Below, one piece after another: positions 17,655-25,904 of a stretch of 64,000 nt of DNA (positions are counted from its first letter, which is position 1; each line of letters opens with the position of its first letter). Source of the stretch: Novosphingobium sp. PhB165 (lineage in GTDB: Bacteria; Pseudomonadota; Alphaproteobacteria; Sphingomonadales; Sphingomonadaceae). Under the pieces are notes generated by a model. The model ran no database searches and was not told the DNA's origin. It was given only the letters and a program-made list of their open reading frames with translations. The stretch is taken from the NCBI RefSeq assembly GCF_004341845.1, contig NZ_SLVB01000001.1:992001-1056000 (forward strand). Reading direction: 5' to 3'. The position numbers were made by a program, and so were the translations under genes.

Positions 17655-18649
17655 GCCGGAATCTCCTCGGCAAAGACGTCGCGGCGCAGTTCGTCGTCGG
17701 ACGGGAATTCGCAGGCCATCGCGAATTCGATGGCGTCGTTCACTTCGGCCTCGATCTTCGCGGTCAGCGCGTCGAGTTCCTCGGCCGTCGCAATGCCGTC
17801 GTCGATCAGCTTCTGGCGGTAGATCGGCAGCGGATCCTTGGCCATCGCCTCCGCCTTCTCTTCCTTGGTCATGTAGCCGTCGGCATCGCCGAAGACGTGA
17901 CCCATGAAGCGGAAGGTCTTGCATTCAAGGAGCGTCGGCCCCTCGCCCGCGCGAGCACGCTCGATGGCGGCATGGGCGTGGGCATAGACGTCGACCGGGT
18001 CGTTGCCGTCCACGGTGTAGCCCGGCATGCCGTAGCCGATCGCGCGCTTCGAGATCTGGTCCACCGAAGTGCCGTTCTCGTAGCGGGTGTGCTCGGCAAA
18101 GCCGTTGTTCTGGCACACGAAGATCACCGGCAGCTTCCACACGGAGGCCAGGTTCAGCGCTTCGTGGAACGCGCCGATGTTGCTGGCGCCGTCACCGAAA
18201 TAGGCGACCGTCACCTGCTTGGTGCCGTCCAGCAGCGCCGCCCAGCCGAAGCCGTTGGCGATTGGCATGGACGAACCGACGATGCCGGTGGTGACCATCA
18301 CGCCGGTTTCCGGGTGGGTCAGGTGCATCGGGCCGCCCTTGCCCTTGCAAGTGCCGTCGACGCGGCCGCAAATCTCTGCCCATAGCGGGCGGAGCGGCAT
18401 GTCCTTGGCGACCATGTCGTGGATGCCGCGATAGATCGTGCAGATCTTGTCGTCGTTATTCAGCAGCACCGAGATGGCCGAAGGAATGCATTCCTGCCCG
18501 CGCGCCGAGTAGTACGGCGCGGTAATGCGGCCGCGACGGATCTGGGTGCGGGTGGCGTCGTCGTTGCGCTCGATCCGGATCATCCGGCGATAAATGTCGA
18601 GCTGGGTCTTGGCGTCGGGCTTGGCCCGGTTCTCCAGTGTCTGGCTCAT
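17651..18649 (-). CDS. 2-oxoacid dehydrogenase (pyruvate/acetoin type) E1 component, alpha subunit
   Basis: 332 residues. The thiamine diphosphate motif runs from GDGASN (residues 152-157) to QNN (180-182), with the normal spacing for E1 alpha subunits. GKGGPMHL and the phosphorylation-loop-like RYENGTSVDQISKRA are also present. The beta subunit follows with a 4-nt overlap, ensuring 1:1 synthesis. The size and the absence of a neighbouring lipoyl E2 resemble the TPP-dependent acetoin dehydrogenase/pyruvate E1 group. Upstream on the same strand, 81 nt away, ends the acyl-CoA ligase gene, which may share the transcript. Confidence 0.9.
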   Translation of the reverse strand: MSQTLENRAKPDAKTQLDIYRRMIRIERNDDATRTQIRRGRITAPYYSARGQECIPSAISVLLNNDDKICTIYRGIHDMVAKDMPLRPLWAEICGRVDGTCKGKGGPMHLTHPETGVMVTTGIVGSSMPIANGFGWAALLDGTKQVTVAYFGDGASNIGAFHEALNLASVWKLPVIFVCQNNGFAEHTRYENGTSVDQISKRAIGYGMPGYTVDGNDPVDVYAHAHAAIERARAGEGPTLLECKTFRFMGHVFGDADGYMTKEEKAEAMAKDPLPIYRQKLIDDGIATAEELDALTAKIEAEVNDAIEFAMACEFPSDDELRRDVFAEEIPA

Positions 18650-18730
18650 AAGTCCTCTCTAGAACAGCCTCATTCCGCCCAGTCATGAACGGGGCTGGCT
18701 GAACTCAAGTTCAGTACCCCAAGGCCGCCT

Positions 18731-20497
18731 TCACGCAAGGGTGGGCCGGACCGCCTCGGCGTTATCCGCCGCCAGCCGGGCGACCGCCAGCGCGCGAACT
18801 TCGCTTGACTTCACTTTTTCACTGCCGGTGATGGCGTAGTCTTCATCGCGGAAGAACAGCACCCGGCGCGGCACCTTGAAGCTGGCGATCTCCGCCTTGC
18901 AGGAGGCGATGACAGTCGCTTCGTCGAGCGCCGCCCCGTCGATCGGAACGATGCAGGCGACCACCATTTCGCCCAGCAGATCGTCCGGCACGCCCACTGT
19001 CTGGGTCCGTTTCACCCCCGGAATCCGGGCGATCACATCGTCCACCTCGATCGGCGCGACATTGGCCCCGCCGGTCTTGATCATCTCGGTCATGCGCCCT
19101 TCCCAGAAGAAGCGCCCCGCCTCGTCGACCCGTCCGGCATCGCCGGTGCAGAAGAAACCCTCTGCATCGAAGCATTCCTCCGGCGCCTTGCCGAGGTAGC
19201 CGGACATCAGCGTCGGCCCCTTGATGCACATCTCCCCAACCGTTCCGACAGGCACTGGACGGCCCGATATCGGCTCTACGATTTTTAGGAAATTCCCCGG
19301 CAAAGGGGCCCCGAACGAGCCTTCGAAGCCATGTTCGGTGTCGCCCGCAACGAAGGACGTGCAGATCGTCATCGTTTCGGTGCAGCCGAACGACATCGGC
19401 ACTTCCCAATCGGTGTTTACCGTCGGATGCTGCCAGATCAGTTCTCCGCGCGGCACATATTTCACGCTGGAGAGGTCGGCGCCCGCCCACTTCGGAGAGG
19501 CCTGAAGCCGCGCCCACTGGTGCGGGCGGCCATTGAGGAAGGTCACCTGCTCCTTCTCCGCCAATTCGAGCGCCTCGTCGGCATCGAACACCCGCTGGAG
19601 CACCACCGTGCCACCGGTCGAAAGCGCCGTACCCACCACCATCGAGACATTGCCCGACCAGAAGAAGCCGTTGCCCGTCCAGCTCCGCACCGGTTCATGC
19701 ATCGCGAAAAGCCGGGGCCAGCGCCACCATTGCACCGCGAAAGCCCGCTGTGAATGGACCACGCCCTTGGGCAGGCTGGTCGTGCCGGACGAGAAGAAGA
19801 TGCCGCCGACATCGGCCGGATGCACGCCATCGGCCCGCGCCAGCACGAGATCGTCAGCGATCCCGGTGCCATGGGCAACGAATTCGTCCCACGTCTCCAC
19901 CGCGCCGCCCGCTTCTACCGCGAAAGGCTCCGCTTCGCCGCGCAGCCCGCCAAGCGCCACAAGCTGCCGCAGATAAGGGAAATGCGCCGAGGCCAGCTCC
20001 CCCCGCCGCGCGGTGGCAATCATCGGCTCCAGTTCGCGCAGCATCGCGCCGAAGTCCTTCTTGAGCACCCGCGCCTCATAGAGCAGCAGCGTGATCTCGG
20101 ACGCGCGCAGCAGGTGATCCAGTTCCTGCGGCGTCGAAAAAGTGCTGAGCGCCACCGGTACTCCGCCTGCCAGCGCCGTGCCGAACAGGCTCGATAGGAA
20201 CTCCGGCCGGTTGGTCATAAGGATGCCTACGCGTTCACCCTTGCCGATCCCGCAAGCCACCAGCGCACGCGCCACTTCCATCGAACGCGCCAGCAACTCG
20301 TTGTAAGACCATGCAATGCGATGGTCGCCCTTGCGCAGCACGACAGCCTCGCTCGGACCATGGCGACGGGCAACCTCGCGCAGATAGCCGGCGATGGTAT
20401 GCGCGCCCTGCCCCGGCTCTCCGGCGAGCGGTGGGGCCTGCACCAGCGATTGCCCGCTATCGGGCAATTCGCACGCGCCCGCGTCGGCATGATGCAT
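18731..20497 (-). CDS. AMP-forming acyl-CoA ligase (cyclohexanecarboxylate/long-chain type)
   Basis: 588 residues from MHHADAGACELP, chosen because AAGGAATAAGG precedes it; an ATG 11 codons upstream is less likely. It activates a carboxylic acid as an adenylate and transfers it to CoA. ANL motifs are complete: FFSSGTTSLPKGVVHSQ (P-loop), FGCTETM (A5), CTGDAGRVDEAGRFFWEGR (A7), and GSEKVKSSEVR with the catalytic C-terminal Lys. It could start side-chain or ring-fragment degradation for the ACADs nearby. Substrate unknown. Confidence 0.88.
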   Translation of the reverse strand: MHHADAGACELPDSGQSLVQAPPLAGEPGQGAHTIAGYLREVARRHGPSEAVVLRKGDHRIAWSYNELLARSMEVARALVACGIGKGERVGILMTNRPEFLSSLFGTALAGGVPVALSTFSTPQELDHLLRASEITLLLYEARVLKKDFGAMLRELEPMIATARRGELASAHFPYLRQLVALGGLRGEAEPFAVEAGGAVETWDEFVAHGTGIADDLVLARADGVHPADVGGIFFSSGTTSLPKGVVHSQRAFAVQWWRWPRLFAMHEPVRSWTGNGFFWSGNVSMVVGTALSTGGTVVLQRVFDADEALELAEKEQVTFLNGRPHQWARLQASPKWAGADLSSVKYVPRGELIWQHPTVNTDWEVPMSFGCTETMTICTSFVAGDTEHGFEGSFGAPLPGNFLKIVEPISGRPVPVGTVGEMCIKGPTLMSGYLGKAPEECFDAEGFFCTGDAGRVDEAGRFFWEGRMTEMIKTGGANVAPIEVDDVIARIPGVKRTQTVGVPDDLLGEMVVACIVPIDGAALDEATVIASCKAEIASFKVPRRVLFFRDEDYAITGSEKVKSSEVRALAVARLAADNAEAVRPTLA

Positions 20498-20793
20498 GAT
20501 CCTTATTCCTTCCAAGTCGCGCGATTTCATCTCGCGACCGGGCCTAGCAGCGCCCTAGAGCGCGGCGAAAGCTGGGAAGACGCGGAAGGTCTGCGCAGTC
20601 ACTTCGCTGCGCCGATGCAGGCAAACAAATAGTTCGGAACCGATCGCCCTCACATCGCTTATTGCCCTTGGACGGTCTGTTACATCCATTCATCTTGGGG
20701 GATGCACGGTCGGCCAGAATCGCATTGTTCGCGCTCTCACGCTCGGCTTGGAGCGGTATGGGGCGTTAAACAATAGAAACAGGAGTGAATGCG

Positions 20794-21102
20794 ATGTCGC
20801 CATATCTGACGAAACTTGCCCCTATCGCGGTGATTCTCGTGGGATCGATGGGCCTCGGTGGCTGCGCCACCAAGGGCTATGTAAACGACCAGATCGCCAC
20901 CGTGAACCAGCGGATCGATGGGCTGGATGCGAAGCTCCAACAGACTGACGGCACTGCCAAGCAGGCCCTTTCCGAGGCACAGGCTGCCTCCGGTCAGGCC
21001 CAGCAGAACAGCCAGCGGATCGATCAGCTGAGCGGCCGCGTCGACAGTGTCGAACAGCAGCTGGCGGCCATGAAGACCAAGCCCAAGAAGGCGCGCAACT
21101 AA
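20794..21102 (+). CDS. Small Lpp-like lipoprotein with coiled coil
   Basis: 102 residues. The ATG is preceded by AGGAG with 8-nt spacing, so the in-frame GTG at 20785 is rejected. A signal peptide (LAPIAVILVGSMGLGG) ends at a lipobox with Cys in GGCATKGYV. The mature protein is a helix of heptad-like repeats rich in Gln, Asp and Val (VNQRIDGLDAKLQQ, SQRIDQLSGRVDSVEQQLAAM), with a Lys/Arg-rich C-terminus (KTKPKKARN) reminiscent of the peptidoglycan-linked end of Lpp. Probably an abundant outer-membrane lipoprotein. The 296 bp upstream hold no gene. Confidence 0.83.
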   Translation: MSPYLTKLAPIAVILVGSMGLGGCATKGYVNDQIATVNQRIDGLDAKLQQTDGTAKQALSEAQAASGQAQQNSQRIDQLSGRVDSVEQQLAAMKTKPKKARN

Positions 21103-21133
21103 GCGCACCTTCGGCTGAACTGCAATGTGATGT

Positions 21134-21156
21134 GTCGGCGCCTTCGCGACGCCGAC
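21134..21156. terminator. GC-rich hairpin after the lipoprotein gene
   Basis: gtcggcg (21134-21140) pairs with cgccgac (21150-21156) around a 9-nt loop, 31 nt past the lipoprotein stop. There is no clear U-tract, so it may be a weak terminator or a 3'-end stabilising hairpin that gives the lipoprotein message its own stability relative to the following L,D-transpeptidase-like gene. Confidence 0.35.
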
Positions 21157-21233
21157 CATTCCTGCCGATTATTTCGGGCAGACGTTTTCTGCGACCTATT
21201 TTCCAAGCGTTTTTCTTCGAGTACACTCTTACG

Positions 21234-22004
21234 ATGATCAGTGTTTCCATGGCGTTTGCAGCGCTAGCGCTGGCCGGTGCCGCTCCGGCACAGGCGAAGC
21301 CGCCCGTCCACAAACCGGCGACTTCCGAACAGACGGCCAAGAAGAAAACCGCCCCGAAAAAGGCCAAAGCCGCACCGGGCAAAACCGCACCGGCAGATGC
21401 TTCGGCAAAGGAAGCAAAGCCCGCGAAGACGGTGGAAATTTCCGTCGATGCCGCCCGTGTGGCCGACTGGGTCGGTTCTTCGGGCGACAACCAGTCGCTG
21501 CCTTACGTCATTGTCGATAAGCCGGCCGCGCGTGCCTATCTGTACGATGCCGAGGGCAAGTTGCTGGCGAATGCGCCGGTGCTGATCGGCAAGGCGCTCG
21601 GCGATGAAGCAACGCCCGGCATCGGTGCCAAGTCGCTGTCCGAGATCGGCCCGGCCGAGAAGACCACGCCTGCCGGCCGCTTCCTGGCGAAGTTCGGGTT
21701 TGCTGCCGGTCAGCAGAAAGTGCTCTGGGTCGATTATGCGACGTCGGTGGCGCTTCACACGATTCCGGTCGGCAACAAGGAAAACCGCAAGGCGCGGATG
21801 CTGTCGCCGACGATCGACGACAACCGCATCACCTTCGGTTGTATCAACGTGCCCCAGGCCTTCTACAAAAGAGGCGTAGAACCCCTATTCGCGAAGAAGG
21901 GCGGCTATGTCTACGTGCTGCCCGACAGCACGCCGATCGAGGACGTCTTCCCGCGCCTACGCGTTCAGTCATTCGTGACCACCACGGCTGCTGCCGGTAA
22001 CTGA
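21234..22004 (+). CDS. L,D-transpeptidase (YkuD) family protein
   Basis: 256 residues from the ATG that opens a signal peptide (MISVSMAFAALALAGAAPAQA). A Lys/Ala/Pro-rich linker (residues ~20-65) precedes the catalytic domain. Family members cross-link peptidoglycan stems through meso-DAP or anchor lipoproteins. His175 in VALHTIP and Cys203 in ITFGCINV mark the active site, but the usual S/T-H-G-C signature reads T-F-G-C and the His-to-Cys spacing is long. It follows the Lpp-like lipoprotein gene, a suggestive pairing for lipoprotein-to-wall attachment. Activity is plausible but not certain. Confidence 0.8.
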   Translation: MISVSMAFAALALAGAAPAQAKPPVHKPATSEQTAKKKTAPKKAKAAPGKTAPADASAKEAKPAKTVEISVDAARVADWVGSSGDNQSLPYVIVDKPAARAYLYDAEGKLLANAPVLIGKALGDEATPGIGAKSLSEIGPAEKTTPAGRFLAKFGFAAGQQKVLWVDYATSVALHTIPVGNKENRKARMLSPTIDDNRITFGCINVPQAFYKRGVEPLFAKKGGYVYVLPDSTPIEDVFPRLRVQSFVTTTAAAGN

Positions 22005-22112
22005 TCTATTGACGACGGCACGGCGGATTCGCGAAGCAACACCAAAATTTGCGGAAGAATTTCCTGATTTCAGACGCCGGGGCAGCCCAGCCGAAGATCG
22101 GACTTTGTGGAA

Positions 22113-22562
22113 CTACGTAGCGCCGAGTTCGAGAATGTGCGTCGCGGCCTCTTCATTGCAACCATGAAAGCCAAGGCGCTCATAAAACGCCGCAGCTTCG
22201 GCCGTTGTCGTGCGAAGCCGGAGCGTCGAAAACCTCCGTCCAGCGCCAACTATTATATGCTTCACCAGCATTGTCCCCACGCCGCGACGCCGCGCTTGCG
22301 AGCACACGTAAACGTGTCGAATGCGACCGATACCCAGGGCGGACGAATAGGGGTCAATATTAAGTCCCCCTACCGCTATCAACTTTCCGCCGGCATAGGC
22401 AGCCAATAGAAATTCACCCGCACCTTGAAAGCGATTTGCGCCGGAACTCCATTCGTCACGAAGCCGTCGCATGGAGCGATGACCTTCACTTTCAGCCTCG
22501 ATGACAAGAGGGGCCATCTCGTCACCGAGCGCCTTCATCTTTCGCAATTCAACGGATCGCAT
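22113..22562 (-). CDS. GNAT family N-acetyltransferase
   Basis: 149 residues, a typical single GNAT domain. Motif A for acetyl-CoA binding is SQARRRGVGTMLVKHI near residues 88-103, preceded by the beta-strand IRHVYVC and followed by LRLRTTTAEAAAFYERLGFHGC. It transfers an acetyl group to an amine of an unknown acceptor in the cytoplasm. It converges with the L,D-transpeptidase-like gene and has no clear functional link to either neighbour. Confidence 0.85.
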   Translation of the reverse strand: MRSVELRKMKALGDEMAPLVIEAESEGHRSMRRLRDEWSSGANRFQGAGEFLLAAYAGGKLIAVGGLNIDPYSSALGIGRIRHVYVCSQARRRGVGTMLVKHIIVGAGRRFSTLRLRTTTAEAAAFYERLGFHGCNEEAATHILELGAT

Positions 22563-22686
22563 GCCAACAGCCTACCGTGACGGGTGGCGCCGCGATATCC
22601 CGTCCAGCACACCGGGCGCCCTCTTCCCAAACTCGCAATCCACGGAGCATCCCGGCGCCACCTCGCGGGACGCCGGGCCGAACGGA

Positions 22687-24375
22687 TCAAAGCTGGTTGC
22701 CAAGCCCCGCAGCATGCTTCGCGGCGACCCAGCCGAATGTCATCGACGGACCCACGCTGGCACCCGCACCGGGGTAGACGCGACCCATGGGCGAGGCGGT
22801 GGTGACGCCGCAGGCATAAAGCCCCTCGATCGGCGTACCGTCCGCCTTGAGCACGCGCGAATCGCAGTCGCAGATCACGCCGCCATAAGTGCCGACATCG
22901 CCGGGGACCACGGGAATGGCGTAGAATGGCCCCTTCTCGATCGTGCCCATGCAGGCATTGGGGCCGTCCTTGAAGAAGGGGTCGCCCAGCCAATTGTCAT
23001 AGGCGCGCTCGCCGCGGTGGAAGTCTTCGTCCTTGCCGCCGCGAACGAAGCCGTTCCAACGCTCTACCGTGGTTTTCAGGGTCTCTGCCGGCACGCCGAT
23101 CTGCTGGCCGAGCGCTTCCACGGTATCCGCCTTGCACATCCAGCCGGAAGCGAGCCAGCTTGCCATGTTCTTCTTGGCCGTGCCTTTACCGGCCACGGCA
23201 TATTCGTCCATGTACTGCTGGTCCATGATCGCCCAACTCGGGATCGCGGGAATCGTGCGGTTGCGCACCAGCATGTTCTCGCAGAACTCCTCGTAGGAGC
23301 CGCCCTCGTTCATGTAGCGCACGCCGGACTGATCGACCTGAATCGCGTGGGGTTTACCGGTGGTGCTCTGGGTGCCGGGCTTGACGTAATCGGTATCCCA
23401 GCCGGGCGCCTCGCTCATCTGGAAGCCGACCATCTGGTCCATCTGTGCGAGCACCGCGCCCTTGCGCTCCAGCTCGACGTGCATGTCGCCCGCATCGCTC
23501 TCGATCCCGTTTGACCACACCGCACGGGTGCCGGGCATGTACCGGTCGCGCATGGGCTGGTTCTGCGAGAAGCCGCCCGCGTTCATCAGCACACCGAGGC
23601 GGGCGCCCACGCGCCAAGGCTTGCCGGCCTTCTTGGTGACAACGCCAACGGCCTTGCCATCCTCGATAATCACTTCGGAAACGGGCGATTCCAGACGGAT
23701 GTCGGCGGCGTCCTTCTCGATGACGGCCTTGAGCATCCGCCCTTGCAGCGCCGCCCCCGCCGTGACCCAGTGCTTCCCGGTGAGCTTGCCTGCAATGATC
23801 TTGAGCCCGACCCGCACGAGCAGCATCTTGATCGCCCACGAGTGCTTGGCGAACGGCAGCTTCATACCGTCATCAAGCTTCACCGGCACTTCGGCAAAGC
23901 CTTGGCGAAGCCGGGGCGCCCATTCCTTGCCCAGCTGGTTCTTGTCGAACGGCAGCGCGGTGACAGTGCGGCTGGTCTTCATGCCGCCGGGAAGATCGTC
24001 GTAATAGTCCGGCCAGAAGGTCGAGCCGCGCTCCATCGCCACGCCTTGCGAGACGATAAAGTCGAGCATCTTCGGCGCTTCGCGCGCATAGGCGCGGCGG
24101 CGTTCGGGACTGGTGCCGGGGCTGTCCTCGCCATCGGGGACGACCGCGTCGAGGTACTGGCAGGCGCGTTCGAAGCTGTCTTCGCCGGGATCCATGAAGC
24201 GGTTGTTCGGAATCCACATGACGCCGCCGGACTTGGCAGTGGTACCGCCGACCCATTGCGCCTTTTCGAGAATGACGACCGACTTGCCCGCCTGCTTCAT
24301 CAGCAGAGCCGAAGCCATAGAGCCCGCCCCGCTGCCCACGACCACCCAGTCGAACGTCTCGTCGAACTCAGCCAT
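22687..24375 (-). CDS. FAD-dependent dehydrogenase, 3-ketosteroid-delta1-dehydrogenase-like
   Basis: 562 residues, the second member of the KstD/fumarate reductase flavoprotein family in the window. The N-terminus has DWVVVGSGAGSMASAL and QWVGGTTAKSGGVMWIPNN; the C-terminus has PFYAIPVVPGDVGTYGGV and GRVYPGAGASVGPSMTFGW. The latter segments correspond to conserved active-site and flavin-contact regions of ketosteroid dehydrogenases. It diverges from a crotonase gene with ~210 bp between them. A desaturase of a cyclic ketone is likely; whether it is a steroid is inference. Confidence 0.86.
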   Translation of the reverse strand: MAEFDETFDWVVVGSGAGSMASALLMKQAGKSVVILEKAQWVGGTTAKSGGVMWIPNNRFMDPGEDSFERACQYLDAVVPDGEDSPGTSPERRRAYAREAPKMLDFIVSQGVAMERGSTFWPDYYDDLPGGMKTSRTVTALPFDKNQLGKEWAPRLRQGFAEVPVKLDDGMKLPFAKHSWAIKMLLVRVGLKIIAGKLTGKHWVTAGAALQGRMLKAVIEKDAADIRLESPVSEVIIEDGKAVGVVTKKAGKPWRVGARLGVLMNAGGFSQNQPMRDRYMPGTRAVWSNGIESDAGDMHVELERKGAVLAQMDQMVGFQMSEAPGWDTDYVKPGTQSTTGKPHAIQVDQSGVRYMNEGGSYEEFCENMLVRNRTIPAIPSWAIMDQQYMDEYAVAGKGTAKKNMASWLASGWMCKADTVEALGQQIGVPAETLKTTVERWNGFVRGGKDEDFHRGERAYDNWLGDPFFKDGPNACMGTIEKGPFYAIPVVPGDVGTYGGVICDCDSRVLKADGTPIEGLYACGVTTASPMGRVYPGAGASVGPSMTFGWVAAKHAAGLGNQL

Positions 24376-24587
24376 CTCGCCCTCTCACCCGTGCCCCGCG
24401 CTTACATGCGCGGGCTTTGGGCGAGGTAGATCGGACTTGCCGCCCAATGGCAAGCGAAGCGGACCATCAAGGCCTTGTCACCACGCATGTTTCGCCCCGG
24501 CGAAGGCTTCGCCCACCGGACGATTGCAGGTGGCCGAACGCGGCGAGGCGCTTATGAGCGAGGGAAACGAAGGGAGACACGCCGAAA

Positions 24588-25397
24588 ATGAGCGACGATC
24601 TGCTGCCGCTGCCGGAGTTCGGCACCATCCTGCTTGCCCGTGAGGGGCGGCTCCTGCGCATCACGCTCAACCGGCCCGATGCGATGAATGCGGTGAACCT
24701 CGAGCTTCACGACGAACTGGCGGCGGCGCTGTGGTTCGCACAGAACGATGCCGGGTCGGACGTTATCGTGCTGACCGGCGCCGGTCGCGCCTTCTCGGCC
24801 GGAGGCGACCTTGACCACATCGAGAACTCGGCACGCAATCCGCACCTGTTCGATCATGAGGCCCGCGTCGCCAAGCGCATCGTCCTGACCCTGCTCGACA
24901 TCGACAAGCCGGTTGTCTGCCGCCTCAACGGTCATGCCGTAGGCCTTGGCGCGACGCTGGCTCTGCTGTGCGACGTGATTTTCGCGGCCGAAGGCGCCAA
25001 GATCGGCGATCCGCATGTCGGCATCGGCCTTGTCGCGGGCGACGGCGGCGCGGTGATCTGGGCACAGCGCATCGGCCTGACCCGCGCCAAGGAATACCTG
25101 CTGACCGGCGAACTGCTCACCGCGAGCAAGGCCGCCGAGATCGGGCTGGTCAATCACTGCGTGCCCGCTGGCGAACTCGACGAGAAGGTCGATGCCTTCT
25201 GCGCCAAACTGCTCGGCGGCGCGACCATGGCGATCCGCGCGACCAAGCTGCTGACCAATCTGGAACTGAAGCGCCTCGCCACGGCGCTGATGGACGCGGG
25301 CATCGCCTACGAAAGCGTGAGCGTGCGCAGTGCCGACCATCTCGAGGCGGTTCTGGCGCTCAAGGAAAAGCGGGCGCCGAAGTTCATCGGCCGCTGA
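24588..25397 (+). CDS. Enoyl-CoA hydratase/isomerase (crotonase) family protein
   Basis: 269 residues with the crotonase fold: ITLNRPDAMNAV, the oxyanion-hole segment GRAFSAGGDLDH and the second oxyanion Gly in GHAVGLGAT. The positions of the two catalytic glutamates of classical hydratases look replaced: GLGATLALLCD where GGGCELA is usual, and IGDPHVGIG where FGQPE is usual. The run DPHVGIGLVAGDGGAVIW marks a separate crotonase subfamily. It may be an isomerase or C-C hydrolase rather than a hydratase. A 30-bp palindrome follows. Confidence 0.85.
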   Translation: MSDDLLPLPEFGTILLAREGRLLRITLNRPDAMNAVNLELHDELAAALWFAQNDAGSDVIVLTGAGRAFSAGGDLDHIENSARNPHLFDHEARVAKRIVLTLLDIDKPVVCRLNGHAVGLGATLALLCDVIFAAEGAKIGDPHVGIGLVAGDGGAVIWAQRIGLTRAKEYLLTGELLTASKAAEIGLVNHCVPAGELDEKVDAFCAKLLGGATMAIRATKLLTNLELKRLATALMDAGIAYESVSVRSADHLEAVLALKEKRAPKFIGR

Positions 25398-25405
25398 AAG
25401 TCGTA

Positions 25406-25435
25406 CGGAGAATGCCCCGGCCGGGGCATTCTCCG
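25406..25435. terminator. 30-bp perfect palindrome between convergent genes (probable bidirectional terminator)
   Basis: cggagaatgccccgg is followed immediately by its exact reverse complement. It lies 8 nt after the crotonase stop and 7 nt before the end of the convergent EthD-like gene, filling nearly the whole gap. There is no strong U-tract on either side, so it may act as a rho-assisted or processing hairpin for both transcripts. Confidence 0.65.
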
Positions 25436-25442
25436 CTAAGGT

Positions 25443-25778
25443 TCAGGCGGGCAGCACCGGTGCGCCCAGTTCCGTGAACAGCGCGGTGTAGCACACCGCC
25501 ATGTCGGAAGCGTCGCTCTGGGTCAGTTCGCCGGCAGCGGTCGCCTTGCCGATCGCGCCGAGCAGGGCCATCGGGTCCTCGCACTCGATGTCATAGATCG
25601 CGAGATAGGGGTTGGTGTCGTTGCCGATAAGCTTGGCAACCAGCTCGTAACGCTGCGCGCCGTTCATGCCGAACTTGTTGACCAGCTCGGGCAAGTGCTT
25701 GGTATTGTACCACTCGTGGTAGTCGTCCTCACGGCCGGGCAGCGGCGTGGTCAGCGCAACAAGCTTGTAACGGGGCAT
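25443..25778 (-). CDS. EthD/DUF4286-like small ferredoxin-fold protein
   Basis: 111 residues. The N-terminal strand YKLVALTTPLPGR is followed by EDDYHEWYNTKHLPELV, the conserved histidine-bearing helix of dimeric alpha+beta barrel proteins of the EthD/DUF4286 type. Such proteins are often found with catabolic dehydrogenases and may bind or modify intermediates, but a reaction is seldom known. Convergent with the crotonase gene. Family call by pattern only. Confidence 0.72.
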   Translation of the reverse strand: MPRYKLVALTTPLPGREDDYHEWYNTKHLPELVNKFGMNGAQRYELVAKLIGNDTNPYLAIYDIECEDPMALLGAIGKATAAGELTQSDASDMAVCYTALFTELGAPVLPA

Positions 25779-25904
25779 CGGAAATCATCCTCTCATGCGT
25801 TTGCGGGCGAACATCGCCCTGCCCCGCACGCCTGCGCAAGCGCGGCGGCGAGACGGACGAAGGCATCGCCGGGGCGACATGCACCCCGGCCGCGGGAACA
25901 GAAA

